A stretch of 64,000 nt of DNA, taken from NCBI RefSeq assembly GCF_051622035.1, contig NC_135356.1, positions 2,294,001 to 2,358,000 of the forward strand, given 5' to 3'. Under the pieces are notes generated by a model, which had not been told where the DNA came from, ran no database searches, and was given only the letters and a program-made list of their open reading frames with translations. This DNA comes from Arctopsyche grandis. Taxonomy: Eukaryota; Arthropoda; Insecta; Trichoptera; Hydropsychidae. The translations under genes were made by a program, and so were the position numbers. Of the stretch, positions 11,876 to 22,624 are shown one piece after another (position 1 is the first letter of the stretch; each line of letters starts with the position of its first letter).

Positions 11876-11960
11876 TCTATATATGTATATATAAAATATA
11901 TAAAATTGAATGTCTGTTTGATGTACATATGTATGTCTGTCGCATGCCGGGTTCAGCTAG
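11876..11960 (+). mobile_element. 85-bp mini-Helitron (family H3) inserted in FB1
   Basis: It starts TCTATATATG and ends GCATGCCGGGTTCAGCTAG, flanked by A at 11875 and T at 11961. Removing it restores GGAATATATTACAACTG, found uninterrupted in other FB1 copies. An A-T host dinucleotide, 5' TC and 3' CTAG with no target duplication are the hallmarks of Helitron insertion. The inner AAAATTGAATGTCTGTTTG matches the starts of the larger H3 copies at 12.8 and 44.25 kb. Confidence 0.85.
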
Positions 11961-11990
11961 TTACAACTGAAATACACTTCGACTGTAACA

Positions 11991-12187
11991 TCTAATATAT
12001 AATTTCGAAAGAGACTTTGCATCTATGTAAGGTTTGGTCCGTAGAATCCGTGGCGTTAATTTTAATACAAAATCAAATGAATATTCAAATAAATCTAAAT
12101 AAAATAAACCTATTCTACTATTAGATTAGCCATGTTTAAGCGGTTTATATATTGCAAATACCGAGCGAAGCCGGGTAAAACCACTAG
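11991..12187 (+). mobile_element. Helitron family H1, 197-bp copy
   Basis: Begins TCTAATATATAATTTCGAAA directly after the FB1 terminus and ends CCGAGCGAAGCCGGGTAAAA followed by CCACTAG. The 5' flank is A; the 3' flanking base is G rather than T, probably mutated or a sign of imperfect ends. Confidence 0.75.
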
Positions 12188-12499
12188 GATATATTAATTA
12201 CACGTTGAATACTGACTATTTTCCAACAGTGTAAATATTAAAAATTTGACATTGAAAAATTTTTTTGCTACTTAAATTAAATTTTGTTGTTATTTTATAA
12301 GTATTATGTTATCTGGAAATCAACTATACATATGTATGTACTCTGTTTTCATTGGATAATATACTAGGGTTTTTATTTCGGGTGTATTCATTAATTGAGA
12401 AGTTCAAAAAAAAAAATTGGGAAGATCAACTAAAGCATGGTATTCTCCAGGATATTCTTGATTGATTTGGTGGTGGGCTTAGAAACATATAAATAAATG

Positions 12500-12501
<2 letters not shown>

Positions 12502-12533
<32 letters not shown>
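12502..12533 (+). repeat. (TG)n microsatellite
   Basis: About 15 uninterrupted TG units. Confidence 0.95.
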
Positions 12534-12536
<3 letters not shown>

Positions 12537-12786
12537 GGTGTGCTGAAAGCATTTCGTAATGCGAATGTGTTACGGTATCAATACCTGTACATTTTTAACG
12601 GAATTGACGATTAGGCTATAACGAAATGCCTCTGCCTTTGGCCAGCTAATGACCTCACCGACTGCTCTTCTACAATTATATAATTTTCAAATGATCAACG
12701 CCAAAAAAATCGCACAAACATACGATAAATGCAAAAAGAAGCCAACACTACGCACTCCTAACTCAATTATTTGATTAGTATTATTA

Positions 12787-13127
12787 TCTATATATATATG
12801 TATATATATAAAATTGAATGTCTGTCTGTCTGGTATAGGCTCCTAAACCACTCAACCGATTACGATGGAACTTTCAGAATTTGTTGTATGCATGTCCGGG
12901 AAGATTACAGTGAAAAAACCTCTTAATAATAATATTCGTAATTACGATTTTATCGACGCGAAAGTATGAAGCTTCAGTGTGTAGTCAAGGAAATTTTTAC
13001 GTTGGTAACCACGTTACCAGTTGGTTTATGACGACACGGCTTTCGCCGCCTGACGACGCGGCTATTCGCAGCCTGCATTTTTCCGACAAATTATCATTAC
13101 CGTAATTTAATTTGATTTACTATTGTT
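12787..13127 (+). mobile_element. Helitron family H3, 5' part
   Basis: Starts TCTATATATATATG after an A, then AAAATTGAATGTCTGTCTG, CCACTCAACCGATTACGATG and CCGGGAAGATTACAGTG. The same order occurs at 44.25-44.6 kb, and GGTAACGTGGTTACCAACG-type sequence recurs at 38.28-38.40 kb. The 3' terminus is missing where it meets a reverse-oriented H1 copy. Confidence 0.7.
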
Positions 13128-13310
13128 TTTACCCGGCTTCGCTCGGTATTTGTAATATAAACCGCTTAAACACGGCCAATCTAATATTAAACATTTTATA
13201 TAATTTTATTTGAATATTTGTTTTTTTTTTATTAAATTGACTGTCACGAACAAACAAACATATATACTATAACATATATGTAGTCTCTTTCAAAATTATA
13301 TGTATAACAG
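13128..13310 (-). mobile_element. Helitron family H1 fragment
   Basis: The minus strand ends CCGAGCGAAGCCGGGTAAAA. The body shares TGTTTAAGCGGTTTATATTA and GACTGTCACGAACAAACAAA (plus-strand reading) with the other H1 copies. The TC end is not preserved. Confidence 0.7.
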
Positions 13311-13887
13311 AATCCTGAATTCTATAGGATATCAAATTCAAATGTTGTCAGACGAACGAGCGAAGGCAAACATACATATGTAGAAAAGGCTTGTAATAAT
13401 AATAAAAAAAAGAAAACTGGCTAATCGGTCAATTCATCGATGGTTTTACCTTATTCAATGGAATGCGTTAAAAATGTGTGTCGAAATCAAGTATGCATTG
13501 TATGGAAGATTTAAAATATGTGGTTTTGATATGCAACGTGAGTCGAAGGAGCGGGTGTGGGTCAAGGGCACATCCAACGTCCCATTTGGTGCAAGTGTTC
13601 GTTGACCCGTGACTCCAGTTTGGGCGCGACTACCGACTACTGACTACACGGCCACACGGCCATCAACCGTTACGCACACTCGTTGTTGTTGATGTGTCGG
13701 GTTGTTGCCATTGCTCACCTCTAGTCACCGCACACCGCAACTTTTTCACAATTATTTTAATAAACACACATGGATGTTATATATGGTATCCGGACAAATA
13801 CCCCCCCGGACACACACCCCCCGCCAAAAAATCCTCTGGACATTACCCAATAAAAATTGTTTAAAAACAGAAATAAATACTTAATAA
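13311..13887. other. GC-richer spacer between two Helitron copies
   Basis: Around 13530-13830 base composition rises (GCGGGTGTGGGTCAAGG, CACACGGCCATCAACCG). Flanked by H1 copies in opposite orientation, it could be host DNA or filler captured by a Helitron. I recognise no protein in it. Confidence 0.35.
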
Positions 13888-14315
13888 TCTAATATACAAT
13901 TTGGAAAGAGACTTTGTATGAATGTATGTAGCCTTCGTTCGTTGGGTCGTAAATCCGTGACGTCACCGAACAAATAATTCGGATTTTTTCGATTCAATGG
14001 ATTCGGAGTCCCCGGGGGCAAAGGCGCCGAGGGCGAAGCTGCCTTCGCACCAGGGGTGCAGCCGCCGGGGGCGAAGCCCTATGGGGCGCAGACGCCAGGG
14101 TGAAACCCTAGGGGGCGCGAGTGCCGGATTCTGGTATACATATAATTTTTTATAAGAGACTTACTATATACATATGTTTGTTTGTGCGTGACAGTCAATT
14201 TAATAAAAAAACAAATGAGTATTCAAATAAATTTAATAAAATGTTTACCATTAGATTAGTCATGTTTAAGCGGTTTATATTTCAAATACCGAGCGAAGCC
14301 GGGTAATACAGCTAG
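13888..14315 (+). mobile_element. Helitron family H1, complete 428-bp copy
   Basis: 5' TCTAATATACAATTTGG preceded by A (13887); 3' GCCGGGTAATACAGCTAG followed by T (14316). The palindrome-like CCGAGCGAAGCCGG sits near the end, as in Helitron hairpins. The centre (13990-14125) holds a GC-rich run of imperfect GGGGGCGAAGCC/GGGGCGCAGACGCC units, also seen in the 43.7-kb copy. No Rep/helicase, so non-autonomous. Confidence 0.85.
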
Positions 14316-15867
14316 TTAATGATAAAGTAAAGTAATAAATAAGAATAAATTAAGTGTGGTAGAGCATATAGAATTTCAATTTAAATACAATATTTAATTT
14401 CAGTTTATTGTTGTAAATAGAATAAATATCAATTTAAAAGACTTTTAGTCACCAGTTTGCGTTTGCGTTCTGGGGTATTGAAAGTAAATTTTAATTAACG
14501 TATATATTATTGTTATATTATTATTATTATATTTAAAATACTTTTAGACTATCCATGATAGAATTTATAAAATCGAGAAACGGAAAAGAAAAAGAGATTA
14601 ATATAAAATTAATTTTGAAGTTTTGTATATTTTAAATTATTATTATGGATGACTGATTTTTTATTATTGATTATTGATTATTTATAAATTATCTGATATA
14701 CTTATTATTAATCTGTATTTTTCTGGCTGAAAAAAATTAGCATTGATACTGACTTTTTATTAAAGATACTGTAAATTTTTATAAATTTTTTTATCCTTGA
14801 CGGAGGGGGGGGGGGGGTTATTTGCACCTACATAGAATTATGAACATGTGTCCTAGAACCGTTATACATATATTGGCATAACTCATCGATGAATCGACCA
14901 TCTTCCGGTTAAGGTTTATCTGATCTTATCTGACAATGATTGTTGGGGCGGTTCCATTCAGAATCTCTACCACTAAAATTCTGACCACCACATTCGTTCT
15001 TTCCGCTTCAGAAGGCAAATGAGAAATCACCTGAGATGAAAAAAAAACCTTTCTCAAGACAACTTCGTGGCAAATACTAAAGGTATATAAAAAAGTTATA
15101 TTTAGTTCACAGGAAAGTTCAATCGATTGATTGTATTGTGATAGGTTCACGTGACTTTCTTACAGTGCTTTTCTCAGTGGCATGTAGATTTGCGTGTATA
15201 CATACTTGCATACATATATCATCATAAATGATAATGTAGACGGACGAAAGCGAAACAGTATACTACACATGTAAATACATATGTATGTACATACACTCGT
15301 GTGAAGATGGGATATACATATATGTGCATATATTAGCTCTCTCTCTTTCTAGTTCTTTCTGGTTAATTTTCTAGTTGTTGTGTTAAAAATGATAGGGATA
15401 AGACAACAAATATTGAAAATACACACATGTATAGGTACTATCGTAATAGGGGGTACATAGGGGGTAGCAGATCTTTCAAAGACTTAAAGAAAAAATAATT
15501 GTTTCACATGACTTTTTAATACTAGTGGCCTGGTGTACGCGCTCGTGCGTCTAAAGAACTGTCAGTTGACACATCGCGCCTGCGCATTATTGCTGTGATG
15601 TATTATAAATACGTACACTGATAGACATCTTACAAAAATAATAATAAGTTTTAGTTCTATAGCATGTTTTTGACTATTTTTGTATTAAAAAATAACGACA
15701 AGCATCAACACGCAAACGCACATAGGTAAGGCCAACAGGCGACTGCATGACTCAATAGCTACGCGACGAAAACAATAGGTTACAAAAATATAGCTGTTTC
15801 TTTCTCTCGCACTGATTCATCGATCAACGAGAATATGCAAGCGAACAGTCTAAAACATGACCTATCG
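14316..15867. other. AT-rich spacer, possible decayed element at 15530-15870
   Basis: Contains a G run at about 14805-14817, CT-rich and TATG-type simple repeats near 15270-15350, and from about 15530 a CG-richer stretch beginning ACTAGTGGCCTGGTGTACG that leads into an H2 Helitron piece. No gene recognised. Confidence 0.35.
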
Positions 15868-16091
15868 CTACCGCCTTTAAATCATACTTTGGAACGCAGA
15901 AATGTATAAATGTATTTTGTTACGATGTACCCCTTTTCTACATCATACAAAATCTATTAAAATAAATGTCTTGTAGTTCATTCTAGGAATACAAGAATTA
16001 TAGGGTGTATAGCTTTGAAAACCACATAGTTATTATGAAAAACGTAAAAATTGGGAGCTTGCATACCCACTTCGGTGAGGGAGGGCTAAAA
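15868..16091 (-). mobile_element. Helitron family H2, partial copy
   Basis: Matches 10228-10460 closely: AAATCATACTTTGGAACGCA, GATGTACCCCTTTTCTA, TTCATTCTAGGAATACAAGA and CACTTCGGTGAGGGAGGG. The CTAG end is missing. Confidence 0.75.
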
Positions 16092-16214
16092 AAAAACTTT
16101 ATTTGAAATTTATCCATAAGAAATTTGTAATCGGAAGTTAAATTCATTCTTTTGTAGAATTATTATGCTGTGTAAATATGTATGTATAAACAATTTGAAT
16201 TATTTCGTCTCATA

Positions 16215-16310
16215 TTTTAAAAAATCCCGTTAAGGAGGACGGGTGGGAGTGGGTTTGGATACATTTTGAACGAGGGTTCGAAATTCCTAGCTACGCCACT
16301 GGTTAGGGTG
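16215..16310 (-). mobile_element. possible hAT-type element end
   Basis: The minus strand begins CAGTGGCGTAGCTAGGAATT, a classic hAT terminal-repeat form, followed by a G/C-rich run. No matching other end or 8-bp duplication found. Confidence 0.45.
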
Positions 16311-17004
16311 TTGAAGCAGTTAGCGGAATGGTCACAGTTTAATACCGATCAAGCCAACTGACAAATGTATTCGTTTCCTGTCAATTTCAAGTGCAAGAAC
16401 GCGGATTCCGTGAACAAATATTGAAATTCGAAGAAAGAAAGCTTTCGGGAATTCACCAGAAGACTGTTCATTATTACATTATGTATATTATGACTCGCAA
16501 GAGAAAGCAAGACGAGTCATCGGCGCAAAATGAGGCTTTTGGCATGGGATAGTCCGGATACCGTCGACCTGATTTATTGTTATGCGTAATGTAAAATTCA
16601 TGTGCATACGCTTTTATTTCAAAATGGAAAAAAAATCGCTTTTTTTATTATGTTTTCCGATCATTCACAGCCTTCGGATTCATATTCGTTGAGTGCGAAA
16701 GGAAATCTGCAAGATATGCCATTTTATATGATATGCCATACGACGATTTGTAAACAAATTCAGGTGTACATTTTTATACCAGCTTGTCAATAGTATGTTC
16801 ATGGTTTTCTGTATCTGAAACATGATTAATAAAAAAAATAATTCAACCTTTTGTTGGCAAACATTTCGACTTCGCTTCTGAGGATGTTTTGTCAAACAAA
16901 AATGCTTTTGTCGAATGCAATTTTATTATACTGGCGAAAGCTTGAACTTCGTCTTTATATATTGGATGACAGCATAAGTAAGTGCTTGATTTTCATAAAT
17001 GGTT
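16311..17004. other. spacer, nothing recognised
   Basis: AT-rich; short overlapping ORFs on both strands without family resemblance. Confidence 0.35.
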
Positions 17005-17059
17005 TTAGCCCTTTGAGTGCTGACGTCTTTTCGCCGACATTTATAATCCAATATAAAAC

Positions 17060-20000
17060 GCTGAGATAAGAGTGGTGATGAGTGAATCCGTGGTAAGTTT
17101 CACTCTATAAAATGTCACACAACACTATGACGGTCTCAGGTCAGCGGCGAGTAAGTGCCGCCGCTTAACAAAAGCACAACCCGGTTTTCAAAGGTACCGT
17201 ATCATCTTTGACAGAGAAGGAAACTCTATAATAAATCCCTGGTAGTGGGCAGCAGCTCTGCCAGTATAAGATGTCAAAACATTTACTGCGCTGTAGAAGG
17301 AAGTGGGAATCCACTGCAGTATTCTCCCAAGATAACTATGATGTACAAAAATAAAAGTGTGAAGAAGTCTGACTCTCCGGCTGACACCCGGCGCCTTCGA
17401 GGTTCCAGGTCTCACGGTGTGAAATTGGCTACTGGCCACATGCATGTGACTCACCAGGCATCATGTGGAAAATATGCGACTGGAGAAACTTTACGGAACA
17501 AATCCAAAATAGGTACTTGGAACGTTAGAGGACTCCTGAATCCTGGGAAAACACTGGTTGTTGAGAAAGAGATGTACAGTCATGGGCTAGATATACTCGG
17601 AATCTCGGAAACGCACTGGAAGAACAACGGCCATTATAAAACTTCAAATGGAAATACGATATATTTTTCTGGTAACCAAGATTCGTCACATAGCGGTGTC
17701 GCGGTGATCTTAGCATCTAAATTAACCAGTGCACTAATTGGCTACAACCCCATAAGCGACAGACTTATACACTTAAAACTCAACACGCATCCGTATAAAC
17801 TCAACATCCTTCAAATATATGCTCCTACTGCAGATGCCGAAGATATTAAAATAAATGCGTTCTATGCTTCACTACTCGATACATTGTCAAATATCTCAAA
17901 CAAAGAAATGACCATCATTCTTGGTGATTTTAATGCCAAAGTCGGTAATAATAGCAACATTGATAACATAGTAGGTAAATATGGATTGGGTATTCAAAAT
18001 GAGAGAGGAGAGAAACTTATAAGTTTCTGCATTGAAAATAAAATGTCCATTATGAATACTTGGTTTCAACATCATCCTAGGCGATTGTACACTTGGATAT
18101 CTCCTGGGGATCGTCACCGCAACCAAATCGATTATGTATTAATAAATTCTAGATGGAAATCATCGATACATAACGTCAAAACATATCCAGGTGCAGATTG
18201 CGGATCGGACCATAACTTACTTGTTGCTAAATTTCGACTGAAATTGAAAATGATTAAAAGACATCAAAATAAAGCAATTAAACTCACCAATGATGATGTA
18301 ATTAATTTTGGCAATGTAATCAGAGAAAAAGATGCAGAATTCCAAATAAATCCTAATGTAGATGTAGAAGAGTCTTGGAAAATTTTTAAAGATCTCATAA
18401 TTCGGTATGCCAGAAAACATCAAACACCGCAAAATGAACATCGTAAGTCTTTTATCTCTGATTCAACTTGGGTTAAGATAAAAGAACGTAAAAGACTTAA
18501 ACAAACTGGCATAACATCGACAGAATATCTTGAAAGGTATGCAATATTACATAAAGATATTCAAAGGAGTTGTAGGCGGGATAAAGCTAAATATATAAAT
18601 GACATATGTGAGGAAATAGAAAAACACGCATTAAAGAATCAGGCAAGGGATATTTTTCACAAAGTAAAAATCGTCACTCAAAAATTTTCACCCAAAACTT
18701 GGACAATAGATGATCAATTTGGAAACACGCTTACAGATATTGATGTGATACTCAACCGATGGAAAGAATACTGTTCGGAATTGTACAGTGGTAGTTCGTC
18801 GACCTCAATTGTTTCCCTAATTGATGATGTCAGGGAGCCTGACATCTTGACATCTGAAGTTGTAAATGCCATAAAGAAACTGAAATGTAAAAAGTCTCCT
18901 GGCAGCGATGGTATACAAGCTGAACTTCTGAAAGAGCTTGGTGAAACTGCGATAAAGGCGCTATGTAATATGTGCAACAAGATCTGGGTAAACGGAGTAT
19001 GGCCGAAAGATTGGGTCAATTCAATATTCATTCCCTTACACAAGAAAGGATCTACAAAAAAATGCGAGAATTACAGGACCTTAGCCTTAATATCGCACTC
19101 TAGTAAAGTATTGCTGTATATAATTAAAGATCGTTTGAGCAGTTACCTTGGATGGCAAATACCGAACGAACAAGCAGGGTTTGTAAAAGGCAAAGGGACG
19201 AGGGAACAAATACTGAATATACGTCAACTCATTGAAAAATGTCGGGAGTTTCAAACTCCAGCCGTTCTTTGTTTTATAGACTATAAAAAAGCTTTTGACT
19301 TTGTGAACTGGGACTATCTGTGGAAAGTTCTACTGGACATGGGAGTCCCCATGCATCTTGTAAAAATAATACATAACTTGTATAATGATAACAATGCAGT
19401 AGTTCGAATAAATTCGCTAAACTCGACAAATTTTCGAGTACAACGTGGAGTAAGGCAAGGATGTATATTATCTCCAGACCTATTTAATATATATGGAGAG
19501 TATATAATGCGTAGAGCACTGGATGGTTGGAAGGGTGGAGTGTCCATTGGTGGAAAAAAACTATCCAATCTTCGGTATGCGGATGACACAACGCTCATAG
19601 CTAATAATCATGAAGAAATGGCCGAACTGATCCGTCGTGTTGAGACAGAGAGTAATGTGCTTGGCCTCCAGATAAACCGCCCCAAAACAAAAATTATGAT
19701 AATTGACCGTCACCAACAGCTGCAAAACAACAACTCAGCTTTAAACGGTATAGATGTGGTTGATAATTTTGTCTATCTGGGGTCACTCATATCTAACAAC
19801 GGCGGCAGCGAATTGGAAATACGGCGCCGGATTACATTAGCAAAATCGGCAATGTCACAACTAACGAAGATTTGGAAGAATAGAGCCATTACAACTGCTG
19901 TCAAAATCCGTCTCGTGAAGAGTCTCGTTTTTTCTGTCTGCCTTTATGGTGTCGAGACGTGGACCATGAAGGCGGCGGATAGACGGAGAATCGATGCCTT

Positions 20001-20365
20001 CGAGATGTGGTCCTGGAGACGGCTACTGCGCGTGCCTTGGACCGACAAACGCACGAATGTGTCTATTCTTGAAGAATTGAAAATCAAGGATAGATTGTCA
20101 ACAATATGCCTGAAACGTATATTGCAGTTCTTCGGCCACATTGCACGAAGAGGTGAGGAGAGCCTGGAGCGGTTGGTTGTGGTTGGTAGCGTCGAAGGCA
20201 GAAGAGCCAGAGGCAGATCCCCCGCACGCTGGACTGACCAAGTATCTGCAGCGACGGGCGCTTCCACGGTAGCAAGTCTTCGCCTGGCCGAATTTAGAAC
20301 TGAATGGAGGCAGCTGGTTGACCGCACATCATAGTCACGATCCTCAGTGATGAGGGAACCGACAG
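17060..20365 (+). mobile_element. full-length RTE/BovB-like LINE
   Basis: A 3306-bp element bounded by the 11-bp direct repeat CAATATAAAAC (17049-17059 and 20366-20376). It has a short 5' UTR of about 185 bp, one ORF and a very short 3' UTR (about 30 bases: CACGATCCTCAGTGATGAGG...GACAG) without poly(A). This length, lack of ORF1 and short non-poly(A) 3' end are typical of the RTE clade. The LINE sits inside a MITE, so it is the younger insertion. The intact ORF suggests recent activity. Confidence 0.9.
17245..20334 (+). CDS. RTE/BovB-like endonuclease-reverse transcriptase
   Basis: A 1029-codon ORF encoding the polyprotein that nicks target DNA and copies the LINE RNA there. Residues ~88-335 form an APE-type endonuclease: KIGTWNVRGL, SETHW at 121-125, LGDFNAKVG with Asp228/Asn230, NQIDYV, and the catalytic SDHN at Asp322-His323. 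From ~550 the reverse transcriptase follows: KSPGSDGIQ, RPL-like ALIS, FIDYKKAFD, RQGCILSP and YADD at 778-781, with Asp780/Asp781 catalytic. The C-terminus has the BovB-like WRRLLRVPWTDKRTN, FFGHIARR and GRRARGRSPARW motifs. All catalytic motifs I can check are intact, with no stop or frameshift. The start codon is the first ATG in frame; a start at a later ATG, ahead of residue ~88, would also keep the endonuclease. RTE versus a neighbouring clade is judged from motifs only. Confidence 0.92.
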   Translation: MGSSSASIRCQNIYCAVEGSGNPLQYSPKITMMYKNKSVKKSDSPADTRRLRGSRSHGVKLATGHMHVTHQASCGKYATGETLRNKSKIGTWNVRGLLNPGKTLVVEKEMYSHGLDILGISETHWKNNGHYKTSNGNTIYFSGNQDSSHSGVAVILASKLTSALIGYNPISDRLIHLKLNTHPYKLNILQIYAPTADAEDIKINAFYASLLDTLSNISNKEMTIILGDFNAKVGNNSNIDNIVGKYGLGIQNERGEKLISFCIENKMSIMNTWFQHHPRRLYTWISPGDRHRNQIDYVLINSRWKSSIHNVKTYPGADCGSDHNLLVAKFRLKLKMIKRHQNKAIKLTNDDVINFGNVIREKDAEFQINPNVDVEESWKIFKDLIIRYARKHQTPQNEHRKSFISDSTWVKIKERKRLKQTGITSTEYLERYAILHKDIQRSCRRDKAKYINDICEEIEKHALKNQARDIFHKVKIVTQKFSPKTWTIDDQFGNTLTDIDVILNRWKEYCSELYSGSSSTSIVSLIDDVREPDILTSEVVNAIKKLKCKKSPGSDGIQAELLKELGETAIKALCNMCNKIWVNGVWPKDWVNSIFIPLHKKGSTKKCENYRTLALISHSSKVLLYIIKDRLSSYLGWQIPNEQAGFVKGKGTREQILNIRQLIEKCREFQTPAVLCFIDYKKAFDFVNWDYLWKVLLDMGVPMHLVKIIHNLYNDNNAVVRINSLNSTNFRVQRGVRQGCILSPDLFNIYGEYIMRRALDGWKGGVSIGGKKLSNLRYADDTTLIANNHEEMAELIRRVETESNVLGLQINRPKTKIMIIDRHQQLQNNNSALNGIDVVDNFVYLGSLISNNGGSELEIRRRITLAKSAMSQLTKIWKNRAITTAVKIRLVKSLVFSVCLYGVETWTMKAADRRRIDAFEMWSWRRLLRVPWTDKRTNVSILEELKIKDRLSTICLKRILQFFGHIARRGEESLERLVVVGSVEGRRARGRSPARWTDQVSAATGASTVASLRLAEFRTEWRQLVDRTS

Positions 20366-20879
20366 CAATATAAAACAGGTATAAAAATTGCAGCTAATCC
20401 AAAAAAACTCTATTTAACTACCGCCGAGGATTTCGAGTTTTGTAAAGGTGTGTTTAGACTATCTAATATATCTTGCAACAATAACAAAACAAAAGAACAA
20501 AACAAACTCCATAAACAAAAGAAGTCTATAAATAAATGTATTTTTCCAAAACTAGTTCGATCTTCTTCATTGTTGTTAAAATGTAATGCTCACAATCTAA
20601 ATGCCAAGCTACAATTTAAAATACTCGCCAGTTTGGGATTTCCATCGGGAAATTCTGCTATGCTTCATTCAGAAATTCCGGTGTAAATCAGTCTTTATAA
20701 ATATTGACACGGATTACATGTTCAATGCATTTGTTTTCAATGCTACCTGGAAAGGCTTAGCGGGTAGTATTTTTGTTTACTTTGTATATATTCAATATAT
20801 AAAGCCTGTCGGCGTTTTTCAGGACCATAGACTTGTTGGCAAAACGCCGATCGGCGTTGGTCAGCATTCAAAGGGTTAA

Positions 20880-21169
20880 TCAAACGGTTTCTAACGAATT
20901 TATGCAGTCATCTGATATTTTATCTACATCTACACTGTATGCTCGGCATAACGAGGATAGATAGGGTAGTAAGAGGTATGATAAGGGTATTTGATATAGA
21001 CAATGGAGAGAGTGAAATTATTGAAATGGCAATAGTCGAGCTACATAGCTAGAAAGACGGACGATAGAAGTGCTTGAATGGTACCCGATAAAAATATAGA
21101 GTGAAAAAAGAAAAAGTTATAGGCGTTTAAATAATTGAAATCTGACATGGTGAAAAGTGAGAAGAGTCG
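20880..21169. other. spacer
   Basis: AT-rich; nothing recognised. Confidence 0.3.
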
Positions 21170-21370
21170 GGCACTTTTTCGTGGGAGAGTTTTCAAACGC
21201 GTCTTACACGATATTTTTGCACCGTCGTAATGGTGGAAGATCCATTTACTTATATTGTTAACCAAATTGAACAATATGGCAAAGTATGAAAACGATCGGA
21301 TAAGAGGCAAATTTTTTCCTGAATTGTAATCGTAAGTGAAACATAAAAGAGGTTCGTAAAAAGTAAAAGG
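21170..21370. repeat. dispersed repeat family R3, copy 2
   Basis: Shares CAAACGCGTCTTACAC, ATATTTTTGCACCGTCGTAA-like and AAGTATGAAAACGATCGGAT blocks with 9540-9735 in the same orientation. Confidence 0.65.
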
Positions 21371-22624
21371 ATGAGTGGATGAAATTAGAAAAGTGTGTGT
21401 AATAAAATTAATGACAGATGAGAGGCTTTCATCCAGCAGTATCTAAATGGTAACATTTTGAGTCCTCGAAAGAAAGCAAAGAGCCTAACTAGGATTGTAT
21501 CGCGTCTGTTGGCGGGCAAGTTGTTCTTGTTCTCTGATAAACCGTTACGACAGACGAATTGCCAGATACTTTGTCTGCAGACGAATCTCTACGCGAATGG
21601 TCACCTTAATCACGTGGGTCGTTTTGAAAAAACCCACACGCTAAAAAAAGTCACCTACGAACCAGAACAGTTTATGACGTCATAGAAAACGGTGAGTAAC
21701 GGGGCGGTGAGCGGAAGTCAGCTCTTCTCAAACTGTTAACCGGTGCTAATGATCTCGCGTAAGAGCGACCGGTCTTGAGACTTAGTGTTGCGAATTAATA
21801 GTCGAACATTTTTTGTCCTCGTCTTCTTAACTGAAATGAGTAAATTGACGTGGCGAAAGTATTCAGGTCCGCTCGGGTTCTGTCTGATTCTCATTTGATA
21901 AAAATTAACTTTGACTAATTACATAGTTAGGCGGAGTTTTAGCTTATCACGAACAAATAAACTTTCAAATATATATCAAGTATCTACTACCTATGTATGT
22001 ATGTATGTATATAATGTTTGTTTGTTTGTATATTTAATATGTATAATCGAACTTTTGTGTATTTGCATATGCATATGTGTGTTTGTGTGTCCGCTTTGAA
22101 AATGAACAATTTTCTTCTCAATACCACCAAATTTTGAATTCTATCACATCCTAACTTAGACCGTAGACGATGTAAAATTCTAAACCGTTGGAAGGTTTTT
22201 TGCAAGTTTTATCCGTCTGTTCAACGCCAGGAAATTCAGCCAGTCTATTGTATAGCATTGAATGTTTTAGTTAGTCTGCTATTCAAATATACTGTTTTCA
22301 ACTTAAAATCACCAAATTTGACATACTATTCAACCGTAGACGAAGTTTGGAGGAATTCAAAACCGTTGGAAGGTTTTCTTTTTCAACTTTTATTCGCCCA
22401 TGCAATGACGGGCGGATAAAACTAGTCTTTGTAACGTAAAACTTGTATTTGTAACGTTGAATGTTTGTTATTGTTTTCAATTTGGAAACAATGACAAAAA
22501 AATAATATACTAACTCATATTATTCAAATTTTGAATGAATGAGTTCCAGATCACGCACAATCTGCAAAAAAATCATAAATATATTTTTTTAAATCTACAT
22601 AATGAGATGTTCCACTAACTGCTG
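21371..22624. other. spacer with possible low-copy sequence
   Basis: The 21.4-21.9 kb part is somewhat richer in C/G and free of recognised repeats. Short TATGTATG runs occur near 21994-22011. Two diverged copies of a CGTAGACGA...AAACCGTTGGAAGGTTTT motif (about 22160-22200 and 22332-22380) form a local imperfect duplication. Confidence 0.4.

Larger units (their letters stand above)
11166..11990. mobile_element. Foldback-like element FB1 with internal tandem units, copy 1
   Basis: The left arm has three roughly 86-bp tandem units, each with GTTGAAGTGTATTTTCAGTT and TTTTGACTAGTTGGAATATA (starts near 11176, 11261 and 11429 after removing an insertion). The right side carries the inverse forms and ends AATACACTTCGACTGTAACA at 11990. 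Long inverted repeats built from tandem units resemble Foldback/Galileo-type elements. It was entered by a short retroposon tail (11288-11370) and a mini-Helitron (11876-11960). Confidence 0.7.
17005..20879 (+). mobile_element. piggyBac-like MITE, copy B, split by the RTE LINE
   Basis: The left end TTAG-CCCTTTGAGTGCTGACGT lies at 17005 and the right end TCAGCATTCAAAGGG-TTAA closes at 20879. The MITE body resumes after the LINE with AGGTATAAAAATTGCAGC and matches copies A and C. MITE sequence proper is 17009-17059 plus 20377-20875. The two GCCGATCGGC-type palindromes near the right end are kept. The left TTAA is now TTAG. Confidence 0.82.
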
